From the NCBI RefSeq assembly GCF_000150275.1, contig NW_002060952.1:1587734-1651733 (forward strand): 64,000 nucleotides of DNA, written 5' to 3'. The notes under the pieces were generated by a model. It saw only the letters and a list, made by a program, of their open reading frames with translations. It had not been told where the DNA came from and did not search any database. This DNA is from Trichoplax adhaerens (taxonomy: Eukaryota > Placozoa > Uniplacotomia > Trichoplacea > Trichoplacidae). The position numbers were made by a program, and so were the translations under genes. Positions 1 through 11,269 of this stretch are shown here, piece by piece (position 1 is the first letter of the stretch; every line of letters starts with the position of its first letter).

Positions 1-515
1 GAGTAGATATTGAGTTCTGATATGTAGTTCAGCGACATCAAAATAGGTCGTAAATTACGTTACTTTGTTGCAAAGCTATTTCATAGCACTTGCAAAGATA
101 TCTTGCTGATATTAATGAAACTATGATATATACGTTTAGAATAGTGTATTAAATATAAAGAATTACTTAAGATCTGTACTTAGAAAATCGATGGAATTAC
201 TAGCGGAGACGATTGTACTTATTCTAAGTAGCAATAGCGACAATTGAGCGAAATCAGCAGATAAATGATCAGATGTGTATGCTGTTCATTGATAGCACAG
301 GATAAAGTGCTGTTACTTAGTTTTTGCCAGTAAATAATATTATTTCCAATAACGATGTATATTATTGAGGGGTTCAATGGCTCTACTGATGGAGAACTAG
401 TAATTATATTAAGCTATAGACTAGACAGAGCACCAATCCAAGCTATAAAATACTATCACTGTTTACACGAGCAATTTAATCTAGATTTTAAATGTTCATT
501 GATGCTTTATTATAT
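1..515. repeat. Duplicated 515-bp segment, copy 1 (ends at an N gap)
   Basis: This segment is almost identical to 1379-1893 (offset 1378, then 1377 after a one-base indel near 262), with only a few other differences. It stops exactly at a 50-base N run (516-565). The part near 60-90 (tgttgcaaagctatttcatagc) resembles the 5' end of the solo LTRs at 7299-7928 and 34288-34916 read on the minus strand, so the unit probably contains an old LTR edge. No convincing gene: the open frame from 355 is present in both copies but is short and unrecognised. The next bases, 566-694, hold nothing I recognise. Confidence 0.9.
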
Positions 516-565
516 NNNNNNNNNNNNNNNNNNNNNNNNNNNNNNNNNNNNNNNNNNNNNNNNNN
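516..565. other. Assembly gap (50 N)
   Basis: A run of exactly 50 N. It directly follows copy 1 of a near-identical duplication, which makes a collapsed or falsely duplicated haplotype possible here. Confidence 1.
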
Positions 566-699
566 CACTACTGTATATCGAACAACAATTTTTAGTAATA
601 AAGTACTTTTTAACCAATAAGTAGGAAGACTAATTACATATTATTGGGTGACTAATTTAAAGTGTGGCTAGAAATAGGATTCTATTACAATCATGTAAT

Positions 700-1285
700 T
701 GTCACAACCCTCACTTGTGGCAAAGGAAAGTAAAGAACTAGTGTAGTTACTTAAAACTTGGGCTATTTCTCCCAGTACTTTCAGTTTCTATGAGAGAACT
801 ATTTGAGAACTCGCTTTCTCGGCTGATCTCCACAGACAACTGACTAATTATTACACTATTCTTCACGATATGAGTCTTGCCGTTTCTTGAGCAATTACTT
901 ACTTTATTCTACAAACACACGCGCTTAAATAGGTTTCTACAGTGAATTCCAATATTAACGAGTGAGAATTCATGCTTTACAAGTTACATTAATTAGTATA
1001 ATACCATTACTAAATATACATGTCGATATCCTCAGACTTAGATAGCTACAAGCTATCAGGTGTTAAGACGCTTAACCTTCGTCCATATACAGCTCAATTT
1101 TTAGAGATTAACACAAATTATAAACCTACACTAAATTAACTGCTAACAACTTCTATTTTTATCTCATTTCTACCATCCTATTATCAGCTACAAGTGCATT
1201 AAAACATAGCACATAACCTTATCTTATCTATTCATAAGCATTCATTAATTTACAGTTACTTAATTAGTAACGGCGTACCGTGACA
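700..1285 (+). mobile_element. Solo LTR (586 bp) with 5-bp target-site duplication
   Basis: The element starts TGTCACAACCC and ends CCGTGACA. It is flanked by a perfect 5-bp direct repeat GTAAT at 695-699 and 1286-1290. The first 24 bases form an inverted repeat (gtcacaa ... ttgtggc), as in the other LTRs of this window. TG...CA ends with a 5-bp duplication are what LTR-retroelement integrases leave. No internal gag-pol sequence adjoins it, so it is a solo LTR left by recombination between the two LTRs of an element. Confidence 0.85.
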
Positions 1286-1378
1286 GTAATAAATTAAGTT
1301 CTTGAAAATCTGTGTTTGATATAAACTATAAGGTATGTAAGTCTTATTAATTGGAAGAGGAATAGTATTGCAGTTAGA

Positions 1379-1893
1379 ATAGAGATATTAAGTTCTGATA
1401 TGTAGTTCAGCGACATCAAAATAGGTCGTAAATTACGTTACTTTGTTGCAAAGCTATTTCATAGCACTTGCATAGATATCTTGCTGATATTAATGAAACT
1501 ATGATATATACGTTTAGAATAGTGTATTAAATATAAAGAATTACTTAAGATCTGTACTTAGAAAATCGATGGAATTACTAGCGGAGACGATTGTACTTAT
1601 TCTAAGTAGCAATAGCGACAATTGAGCGAAATCAGCAGATAATGATCAGATGTGTATGCTGTTCATTGATAGCACAGGATAAAGTGCTGTTACTTAGTTT
1701 TTGCCAGTAAATAATATTATTTCCAATAACGATGTATATTATTGAGGGGTTCAATGGCTCTACTGATGGAGAACTAGTAATTATATTAAGCTATAGACTA
1801 GACAGAGCACCAATCCAAGCTATAAAATACTATCACTGTTTACACGAGCAATTTAATCTAGATTTTAAATGTTCATTGATGCTTTATTATATT
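1379..1893. repeat. Duplicated 515-bp segment, copy 2
   Basis: Partner of 1-515. The two copies are separated by a solo LTR (700-1285) and the N gap. The sequence continues without a gap after 1893, so this copy shows what the gap after copy 1 may hide. The bases after the gap at copy 1 (cactactg...) resemble the bases after copy 2 (cactaccg...) only briefly. Confidence 0.9.
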
Positions 1894-1929
1894 ACACTAC
1901 CGAAATCGAATAATATTATCGGAGTATAG

Positions 1930-4401
1930 GTACTGCATGGTCAAAATAGAACAATTATATAGCAGCTCTGAGTTGATTGCATTAACAAGCACTTATATGA
2001 GTAGTATCCATCTAATCAATCCTGACAGTTGCTTTACAACAGGCACAAAATAGGATAGTGGAATCCATTTTAAGCTTTTACGTTAGCAAATTACATGTTG
2101 TATCAAGCCGTAGAGTTTGTGACCTTGTGCTAATAGAAAGATTTAGAACAAAACATAAATTATTGAATGGCATCAATTCATGGGTATTTAAAACCTATAT
2201 TGTTTACAGAAAGACTGGAGAGAGAAAAGCGCCAAATGCTTAATATAGGAATTAAATGGGTCTTAACCTATGAAATAATTTTTTTCAAAGGAGATTGAAT
2301 AATTACGGTATGAATCATTTATCCAAAATTTTTTACTCTAGCCACGACTTTAATTATCAACATTAAAATGATTGAAATAGAAGACATACAATGCAGGAAT
2401 TGATATTGGCCAAATTTTATCAACTAATGAAGTATTTTATTTAGTAGAATATTTATTACAGCTTTAATAGTAGTCGTTGCAAGGTTTTCAGTGCTTACAG
2501 ATTAGCCATTATGGGTCTGAAATGGAAATCAAAGCAAGTACAAATATGGAATATCCCTTTTTACCAAAATTATTGCTATACATATAAGTCGATTCCATTC
2601 TAGATATTTTAATAATTCATGTAATTGATCTTGACGTTTCATCGAGCGGATATTAAACCGTATACAGGGCAGATTTAGAGATAAATAATCCTTCCTTAAA
2701 GTCGTTATATTTTCCGAAAATTGAATTATGGATAATAAAACGATTGAAATTTGATACTTAATATCTGAAATCATAGCTAAAATAAAAGTGTAGTAATTGA
2801 CGTATTTAGAGATTAAAATTGAAGTTTACAAATATGTTATAGTCAAATATAGTAGATTCGCATATATAATGTTTCATTAAAATGATCAATGATAGCTAAC
2901 ATTTTAATTGTCAGTATTTTTTAATGACTGAAATTAAAATTGATAGCCGCTTTCAATAAACGGAATTAAATGATGATATGAGAAGAGCAGGGTGTATTAT
3001 TTCATTGAGTTCGATTTATGATGTCAAGTAGCGGAACTTAAGATTGCAAAAATAAAACTGGAAAATTCTAAGTGATAAATAATTAACACAAGTATTTACA
3101 GTTTGCTACTATAGCTTTACTTCACTATTTTACATCAAGCATGTCATTTTGTAAATCAAATACGTAAACTAAATTATAGCCGTATGCTTAAAGTGACTCT
3201 CCTTGTGCTACCAGCAACGATAATATTTTTAACCTTCTATGTTGTTACTACCTATTGCATTGAATGCAGAAAAAAGCACCCATTGCATTGAATTCAGAAA
3301 AAGGCACCTATCTCATCGCTGGTTTTATATTGTTTCCATGTTAATTAAGTAAATTAGATGACGAGAAAGGTATCAATCAATTAATACGTTAAAGTTAGCA
3401 GAAAAAGTGATTATGATATATATATATGTAAATATATAAATTTATATATATCTATTAATTTAAGTACAGAGAATAGCGCTACGAAATTCCGGGTGGCGGA
3501 AGCCAAGTAAACACACACGATTTGAAAACATCAACTATGATAAATAAAGAACTGGAGCGTATAAATGGACAAGATTCAACCAATCGTTTTTGTTTTATTT
3601 AATTAAATTTATTAAGATAAGACAGCATTCCATTAAACAATAACCTTGTTAATCAATTTGATTAATGCAAATTAAATGTCATACAATAAGTTCATGGAAC
3701 GCTATGAATACGTGGCATTACCGCAATCTTTCATTTAGAATAGAGATACAAAGATCTGGAAACATCAATTTTTATCCAAATTTCTTATGTTGCTGACAAT
3801 AAGTTTGTTTTATAGAATATGCTAGCTTTATTAAATTTTGATTTGATTATATAACCAGTGTTTAATATATTTTTTAAGCTTCGTAACCATGTTTGTCCAT
3901 GATATTGGATGCTCTCTTATCTTTGATTAAAGTAATGATCATCAGATGGAAGGAATTTAAAATTACACTTTCTTAACAGAATTTAACTTTGATGATCGAT
4001 ATCGTTTTATCAAATCCTGTTCCGCACGAACTGCTATTTAATTAGCTATTTAGAATCGTCGACAACAAATCAGAGTTAAAGCTTTCTAATCATCTTCAAC
4101 CTTAATATTTGACATCTTGCCATTCTATTCTATCGAGAGTAGTATTGACGGATACTTTAGCATTATTATCATCAGAAAAAGTAACTATTGCTGTATTGGT
4201 GTTGTTGGATACTACTTGCTCGATCCTTTTTCTTTTATAATATTTATGAACAGACTACTGATATGATTCTAATTTTATAAATTTAAAGAAAATCTAATTC
4301 TTGTATCTAAGTTTCATTTTATTTACCGTTATAAAAAAACAGTTTTCATTAACAGCAATCGCTTACATGTATTATTCTGTTAACGCATCATACAGGGTTT
4401 A
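1930..4401. other. Intergenic, no gene recognised
   Basis: AT-rich sequence with only short open frames and no recognisable protein. Two minor features: a direct repeat of about 28 bp at about 3256-3308 (cattgcattgaat, then cagaaaa.ggcacc, twice), and a TA-rich self-complementary stretch at 3415-3455. It includes the upstream region of the GPCR gene at 4402; I cannot define a promoter element. Confidence 0.6.
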
Positions 4402-5493
4402 ATGAACATGGAAGAACTTGACTTCGGCAATATTGTTTTATTTCTATGCTATGTAGTTATTCTAATTATCAGTATTCCTGCCAATTCATTAATCATATTA
4501 TCAGTAAGTTTTTTTAAAGATTTACGAACACCAGTCAATTTGCTAGTTTGTAATTTATCTTTAGCTAGTTTAGCCATTTCTGTATTGCATATTCCATTTA
4601 AATTGACTAGCTATTTGAATCCCAGTCAAGTTTCTCTACAAAATAAATCTATCCACTTTTGTCGTTTCTTGCAAATCATACCTGGGGCTTGTATAATTAG
4701 TATTTCTCTAACTTTAATAATCATTTGTATTGATCGTTATATTGCTATCATTTATCCAATGAAGAGGCATTGGAAAATTACCAGTAAGCGAGTTTACGTC
4801 TTTCTAATACCATGCTGGATTGCAGCTTTTGGTTTATCTACCGTTTATATCCTCTTCTTGCATATTAGAAGCTTTTATGGTCGCACATATTATCTATCGC
4901 GTTACCCTGGTTCTCATTTAGATATTAACATAACCGATAATTATCATAATCTTGTCAGCGTTATTTCATTTAATCGACTTCTTTATTGGATTGCCTTTAT
5001 ACTTATCGCATTTCTACTACCTAGCCTTGCTATGATGGTTTTATATTCTATAATTGCTGGAAGACTTTGGTTCCATCGAAACCCTAGTGATCGACTAAGC
5101 ACTTTAACATTACGAGAGCAATACAATCAATTGAAACAAAATCGTAGTGTTATTAAAATTTTAATAACATGCTTCGCCATCTTCATCATCACCAACTTGC
5201 CATTTTACGTTATTGTTATGTTAGCTGATTTAAGAATTCCTTTACCTTTACCTACGACTGTTGGATTAGCCATTCGTATCTTAGGTATGATTAATTTATC
5301 GGCCGTTGCCTTTAATCCTATTATTTATGGTTTCTCCAACAAGAGTATAACCCAAGGCATTTATCGAATATTATTATGTCTATGTTGTAACCGCCGATTG
5401 GATAGAAGAGATAAGTTCAATACCACTATTAGAATACCTCGATTGGGCTCTAGAAGCTTTACTACAGTAGTTTGGAATACTGCTCTCGAATAA
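4402..5493 (+). CDS. Intronless class A (rhodopsin-type) GPCR, divergent
   Basis: A 363-residue seven-helix receptor of the plasma membrane in a single exon. Seen: TM1 about 10-35 with Asn28 (position 1.50), TM2 45-67, TM3 86-112 with Cys87 and an intact D111-R112-Y113, TM4 about 131-153 with Trp139, TM5 about 195-221 with Pro207, TM6 about 250-274 with Pro267, TM7 about 288-312 with N305-P-I-I-Y309, then a Cys-rich juxtamembrane patch (LCLCC, about 325-329) suited to palmitoylation. N-glycosylation sequons occur in the first and second extracellular loops. Odd: position 2.50 is Ser56 instead of Asp; the FxxCWxP motif reads F-I-I-T-N-L-P, so both Cys and the toggle Trp are missing; the second extracellular loop (about 154-193) has no Cys to pair with Cys87. 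Such features are common in lineage-expanded orphan receptors. The ligand is unknown. Met3 is an alternative start. Confidence 0.93.
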   Translation: MNMEELDFGNIVLFLCYVVILIISIPANSLIILSVSFFKDLRTPVNLLVCNLSLASLAISVLHIPFKLTSYLNPSQVSLQNKSIHFCRFLQIIPGACIISISLTLIIICIDRYIAIIYPMKRHWKITSKRVYVFLIPCWIAAFGLSTVYILFLHIRSFYGRTYYLSRYPGSHLDINITDNYHNLVSVISFNRLLYWIAFILIAFLLPSLAMMVLYSIIAGRLWFHRNPSDRLSTLTLREQYNQLKQNRSVIKILITCFAIFIITNLPFYVIVMLADLRIPLPLPTTVGLAIRILGMINLSAVAFNPIIYGFSNKSITQGIYRILLCLCCNRRLDRRDKFNTTIRIPRLGSRSFTTVVWNTALE

Positions 5494-5852
5494 TTTAATT
5501 CAGCGATAAAAAATTAGAGTAAATTTTATCATTTCTAATTTATAGCACATCACATATATTTGATCTGAAATAAATTGAAATCAGAGAATGGCAAAACTGT
5601 ATTTTAATCGATATTATGAAGTAAACTATTCGACATATCATATTCTTTTGCATTTGCACAAAGGCTTTGCAACCGTATTTTTGAACATTTCTCTGAAATT
5701 TCTCATGGTTATTCAATTGATCAATCAATTTCATACATTAAGATTTAAAGCTTATCTTTGCTATTTACCTTGTGATATTTTTATTTGGATTCCATGGCAT
5801 ATTGGAAGAGAAATTTTCTTATTACTCTGTAAAGTAATTTAGTATTGTGATT
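5494..5852. other. Downstream of the GPCR gene; no second gene accepted
   Basis: Probably 3' flank or UTR of the GPCR gene. An open frame of 84 codons at 5588-5842 overlaps another on the opposite strand and shows no family resemblance, so I do not call it a gene. Confidence 0.5.
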
Positions 5853-6220
5853 GTAGACTATTAGCCATATTTAGTTTGATGTTTGTTAACATTTTTCTAT
5901 ATTTATCTTGTGATATATGTAGTAGCCCATAATTACAGACTGTAAGAGTAGACTCTATGCCAGTGTACAGATGAATATATATAGTAAGGTGTCGAACTAC
6001 TAATTAGGTTAGGCGTAGAAATAAAATTGTAAATTATATATTAGGATATGCTTAGTTCATAGTACTTTAAGTGGTAGGAATGATGTCTATGAAAATACTG
6101 CAATCATTTCTTGATTGGATTAGAGATGGTTCGCTGTAAAATATGGTAACTAATAATAAGCTGAATATGTATAAAATATGGTAGAATGCTGCTATGCTAA
6201 TTGTAACTGCAAAAGGCTAC
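5853..6220 (+). repeat. Dispersed repeat, copy 1 (partner at 33766-34165)
   Basis: Aligns along most of its length with 33766-34165, both starting at tagactattagcca and sharing ctatatttatctt, agactgtaag/aaactgtagt, a gtgtcgaactacta/gtgttgagttacta block and tatggtagaatgctgc/tatagtagaatgttgc. Divergence is considerable, so the repeat is old. No coding potential is visible. Confidence 0.75.
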
Positions 6221-6274
6221 GGAGAGTATAAAAGTAGGAGACATTAGATTATCTGATTGTTCTTTCTAGAAGTC

Positions 6275-6400
6275 TTTCAGTAGTTGTATTCGGCTAAAGT
6301 AGAGCTGTATGTAGCTAGTCTTTGTATTAGATCTAATAAAGTTCTAATTTTATATAACTTTGAAATTTTGGTGATCGTATTTTATCACAAGCTCATTGGC
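6275..6400 (+). repeat. Dispersed repeat (partner at about 36985-37105)
   Basis: The block attcggctaaagtagagctgt, followed by agtctttgtattagatc, is matched at 36998-37060 by attcggctagggcagagctgt, followed by tagtctatcttagagtaaagatc. Between the two repeats, 6216-6235 carries a TATA-like gtataaaag. The stretch from 6400 to 7293 has no recognised gene. Confidence 0.6.
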
Positions 6401-7298
6401 TTTTACCGTGATCTAAGCCTTCTTGGCACGAATTTTTTGGAAAAGTAAGCCCCAGATAGAAAGCTTTGACGATTACCTCGTTGTGTCATCAATGGACATA
6501 ATCCAGAACTTAAATCTGTTGTGGGTGTTCTTAAGTCGGCATGACTTTGAAATTTCAAAAGTTATTCTAATCGCTTTAAATATGGTAAAATCACTCTCTA
6601 AAAAAATCTTCAGCTTGGTTACACTTTATCAGTTTGTATACGTCTAAATCAGAGTTTATGTCCTAAAATTACCTTTAAATGCTATTGATTAAAGCCTAAA
6701 ATTAGTACTGAATAACGTTCTGTAGGTTTGCTTCTATTCAAGAACAATCTTATCAAAGATCTCAACATGATCCAAAACAGTTTGAATTTGAAATTTCAGT
6801 CATGCAAATATCGCTCATATTAATAATATTGATTGACTCAATTTTATCAATGACTAATCATTCGGAATTGAAAGTAAAAAATTTTTTTAAATTTTATCTG
6901 GCATCAGAAATGCTTAAATCAATCACAATAAGATGTGTAAGGTGTTTTAGTCTAAATCATAATTTTAAGGCTTTCAAATTTGTATACTGTATAAGCTTAT
7001 TGTAATTAATTCTGAATTACACAATTGTTGAAATCATAAATTTGCATTACAGTATTTCCTGAAGAAATTAGATAAGAGCATAATTATTCATTCCTACCGA
7101 AACAAATTAGAACTTTGGTTCATTCAGGTTATATATAAATTGATCTAATTAAATTTACAATTTTTATAATTTTTATAATTGCTAGATTAATCTTTAAACG
7201 GTATCATAATTTAGCTTTCGAGAGGATCTAGTCTAATTCTTCAGAACTTGCAATGAATCCCTAATCATTATCGACATTAGACTAGAAAGTAAACCTTG

Positions 7299-7928
7299 TG
7301 TGATAGTGTTATATACTGTATTAGAGTAGAAATTCCTATGTTAGGATAATTCTGTTAGCCTATCCTTATTTAGCTAACTTCTAATTTGGATATACTGTGT
7401 TTTAATATAGCACTGACTTTTTATGACAGTGACACATATACATATACTGAAAATAGAAGTTACATTAGGGAATGCGAATTATCTACTTACAGTTCGAATC
7501 ATTGTGATTGTAACTTACTTATGGTAGATTGTAAATTATCATGGAAATGTTCCGTGATAGGACATATCGTAATCTGACTATTCTGTATTAGTCATCAGAT
7601 GTCTATGTTCGTAAATACTGTTGTCTGCATTATGGGAGCAGTAGCTAAAATTGATATCTAATTCAGTAAATGATTCCAAACTTAATCGCACTAACGATGA
7701 CTCATGAACTATTGAGAAACAGTATATAAATGCAGCATATCGTGTAATAATGAGGATTCTCAAACTTAGTGTTTAACGTAAAATACGAGGCGTTTAAGTC
7801 TTTGTGTAGTCTGATAGTAGAACAAGAGTGTTTGTGATAGTGCAGATATCGTTCCTTGATACGTGATTCAAGGAATTGACTTATTGATCGTATATTGCGT
7901 TATCTTGTTGCAAAGCTGTTTTGTGGCA
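7299..7928 (-). mobile_element. Solo LTR (630 bp), minus orientation, with TSD
   Basis: Read on the minus strand it starts TGCCACAAAACAGC and ends AACACTATCACA. A perfect 5-bp target-site duplication CCTTG flanks it (7294-7298 and 7929-7933). It is a close relative of the plus-strand copy at 34288-34916, alignable end to end including the box gacttaaacgcctcgtattttacg. Open frames inside it (7386-7577 and 7578-7763) lie within the LTR and are not genes. Confidence 0.9.
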
Positions 7929-8488
7929 CCTTGAAATAATAAAATAACCTTTAAAGCATCCATTTGAAGTATAAAATTAGGCCTGCTTTATCCCTTCTAA
8001 ACTATTGGGAATTAATTTCCGGAAAAATTAATCTCGAGAATAATGGTACGATATATAATAATTCAATATTGGTTATGTCAAAGTCTTGTTCAATGAAAAG
8101 CTTTTTAAATTCTATTGATTGCAATCCAATTTTAAACTTGTTTATTTACTAAAAATCTATAATACTATATGTTCTGAGCAAAATATGTTTAAGATATTCC
8201 CCATTATCAACATACTTTAATACTTTTAATCTGTAATTGTAGAATTGGCTCGTATACTAGATGTTGATCATCAAAAGTGCAAATCTTTTATTTATTCGCG
8301 ATAATAAATAAAGTTCTCATTAAAAGTCTCGACTCTACAGCAATTTTTGTTTACTAACATATCCTATTGTTATAATGTGAGCTAGTTATAAAGTTTAGAA
8401 GACTAACTTTTACCATTTGTATTATCCATAGAGATACGATAATGTCTTTATGAATTGGGCAATGTAAGGTAAATTTATGAATAAACCA

Positions 8489-8685
8489 TCATACTAGATT
8501 CGTTATCCGTTTGAAATATTTCACTACATTTTTACGTTTATTTCTGATGTAGGTGCCAAATATAAAAGTGTTGTCACTGCTGCTGCTCGTCATAGTTTCA
8601 AGGACAAGATTGAGGATAATTATGGCAAAGATATTCAATACGTTAAGTGCGAAAGACATGATAGAGCAATGCATAAACGTTAGAG
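8489..8685 (+). other. Open stretch, possible exon of unknown protein
   Basis: A plus-strand frame stays open from about 8498 to a stop at 8683-8685, and an AG acceptor-like site precedes 8553. From 8553 the frame reads (G)AKYKSVVTAAARHSFKDKIED and on, with a mixed charged composition. There is no start codon. I do not recognise the sequence; it could be chance, or an upstream exon of the 9541-9825 gene. The minus-strand frame over the same bases is AT-driven. Confidence 0.2.
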
Positions 8686-9540
8686 TATACGTAAAAATTA
8701 TATCCAAGTATACTCATTTTATTATTTATAGGTATATATAGAAATTTGGACTTGACTTTTCTTATTATTATTTATAAAGGATATGTAAATACGACAGAAT
8801 ATGTTAAGAATCAGCATTAATACGGATATTAATTTTGAAATTTTACTTGTATGCTTTCTTGCTCCATTATGCTTAAAACACTCTTACATAATTATTACGG
8901 TGCATGTGAAGCTCCATAAATGTTTATTACTTTCCAGATGTTAATTGCCTGAAGCTGTGAACAGTTAATTAATTTCATTTTGCTAGATAACAACTTGTAA
9001 TTATAATTTATTACTTTCATTATTTGTGTCTGTATTAATTGAGTGATTCTGGTAGTGCACGATATTGAAAATTTTATTACGAGCATTATTCACTCAAGAA
9101 TAATTTTACTTTGATACTTCATTATCAGACATTTGTGCAGGTAAAGCAATCATAAACAGTTATAGGAATATTAAGGGCACATAAAAAGAAAAATTTTTAG
9201 ATTTCAAATAGTTTAAGACGGTTTATGTAAGAGAAATAGGTAGGATAGAAGATAATTATGATGTTATACGAAAGCAATCTACATAAGATTTTGTATTTTA
9301 TGATTTATGGTTAGCCGTGATTGATGCTTTTCTCTGATATTCGCAGCTATCTGAACCCACATGATTACTGAAAGAAAGCTGTAGTTAAACCAATAGCTTA
9401 TTTTGATGGTAAGTTAGCTCTTATTGAATATCTTACTTGTCTATGATCAGATATGTTCAAATAATTAAATGCTTATGGTTCACCAACGGGTATTTATCAT
9501 TCTAGTTGTTTATAAATAGTTTGCTATAAAATCTGTATAG

Positions 9541-9825
9541 GCAAAGCTGACACGTGGCAATAATGAAATTTCTTCGCCTAGCAATTTTGTATCAGAATGT
9601 AAAACAGAGCGTAAAAGACAGCCATCTATCGATATGATGTTAACGGAAGCTTATGAAATCATGCATGTAACTAAGAAGAAAAAATCTGAAGATCAAATGG
9701 ATATATTTGGTGCATACATAGCTACGCAGCTACGCAGAATCGATGATGTACACACTGTCGAGTTGGCGAAACTTAAAATTTGTGAAGTTATTTTCAAGAT
9801 GATATCTAAAGAGTCCGGCAAATAA
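9541..9825 (+). CDS. Terminal exon with BESS/MADF-like tail (Harbinger accessory-type protein)
   Basis: The exon begins after a tag acceptor at 9538-9540 and runs open for 94 codons to a stop at 9823-9825. It encodes a polar, Ser- and Lys-rich segment, a KKKK patch, and then MDIFGAYIATQLRRIDD followed by VELAKLKICEVIFK. The pattern D-x-F-x-x-Y-(V/I)-A-x-x-L-(R)-x-(I/L), then a helix ending in I-x-x-(I/V)-(I/L)-(F/Y), is the C-terminal BESS-like dimerisation motif seen in MADF/Myb-type proteins, including the DNA-binding partner of PIF/Harbinger transposases. It lies 1.4 kb from, and convergent with, such a transposase, which suggests the pair derives from one element. Upstream DNA-binding exons were not identified. 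Confidence 0.45.
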   Translation, partial: AKLTRGNNEISSPSNFVSECKTERKRQPSIDMMLTEAYEIMHVTKKKKSEDQMDIFGAYIATQLRRIDDVHTVELAKLKICEVIFKMISKESGK

Positions 9826-10189
9826 TTCTGTTCAATTTCTGTCTGTAGATAACGTACGTGTGAATAATTTGTATAGGGCAATGGCAAGAAAAATTTATCG
9901 ATACTCTTGGCATGTTTTTCTTGCGTATACGAAATAAGCTGTGATTGTCCAGTGCAATTTGAAGATAGAATGATTATAATAGCATTATCATAATTATTTT
10001 TTGCAAACAATTTCAATATACAAATATATTTCGACTCATTAGGTTGTGAATGCCTGCACTTTATACGATACTCAGTGTTTAATCTCGTACGACATCTAAA
10101 TAAGAACTGATATTTGAAATCCTCTAACAACAATTGAATTAGAGAAATTGATTACTGATATTTATTTAATCCTTAGCGTAGCATTTAAT

Positions 10190-10870
10190 ATTCGTAGCTA
10201 TAGCTTATTTTCAAGGCTTATATTACTTGTCTCTTTTCACTCTATATAATTTAATTTTCCTCTTTTTCTTGGAAATTTGCAATAAACCAGCTATTTTATT
10301 TTGATTATAAATGAGCGATGTACGCGGTAAAATACGCAAATTTAACGAGCAATTATTCTCCATTTAAACCTATTCAGTAGCTATAAAAAATTCCAGTACA
10401 AATATCGCTTGTATTATTTCGTATTATAAATTGCAATTTTATAACTTTTTGGCATGGATACTTGTAATAAATAACCCATTTACGTTGGTTATACTGTAAA
10501 TGAGCAACACTAAGGTATATAAAACTAATTAGCAGCTATATCTGATTTCAAGGCTAGTATTACTTGTCTTATTTTGCCCTATAAAATTCAATCTTATAAC
10601 AGCTTGCAATGGCAACTTGTTATTGTAACTAATATATTATGGTAGAAATGAATAACGATGAAGTACGTAAACCTATATAGTAGCTAAATCTAATTTCAAG
10701 GCTTACATCTCTTATCTTATTTCGCCCTGTAAAATTCAGTTTTATAACAGCTTGTCATAGAAATTTATAATAAGGCACTAATTTATTTTGGTTATACAGT
10801 AAATGAACAATATCGATTTTACAATATCCAATTTAACTTGCAAACATTCTCTATTCAAGTCTATATGATC
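10190..10870 (+). repeat. Tandem array, four degenerate units of about 150-185 bp
   Basis: Units begin near 10195, 10377, 10531 and 10679. Each has a cag/tagtagctat start, tttcaaggct..tattacttgtct, a t-rich ccctataaaattcaatttataac block, a cttggcaat..aacttgtaataa block and ggttatac.gtaaatgagcaa. Units C and D are closest. No coding potential. The flanks 9826-10190 and 10870-11268 hold nothing else I recognise. Confidence 0.75.
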
Positions 10871-11269
10871 ATCTCGTATATCATCTTGACTATTTAACAA
10901 ACACTCATTTATAATTCAAGGTCTCCTATTTCTATTTCGATTCCTTACTAAATTTGTCGTGCAAAATTTGAGTAAAGTTAGTGTATAACGGTTTGTTAAC
11001 AAACGCAAAGCCAGCACACTTAGTATATGATCCCAATATATAGTTTTAGATTGTTCATAGTTTAACTTAGGAATATAATGGCTTGATTAGTATGCTCATA
11101 ATGCCAACGGATTCTGTAGGTAAAGCTAGTACATACTGTTTAGCTACTTCGAGATTATCGATGTGCTCAGACATTACCATGCTTCATTCCACGATTCACG
11201 AAAAGTGATTTCAAATCATCACTAACAAGCTCCTGCTTAACTTAAATATTGTCATAATATATATTAATT

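Noticed and set aside
5588-5842. 84-codon plus-strand frame after the GPCR gene
   Set aside because: No family resemblance, a competing frame on the other strand, and composition like the AT-rich flank.
7386-7763. Short frames on both strands
   Set aside because: They lie wholly inside the solo LTR at 7299-7928.
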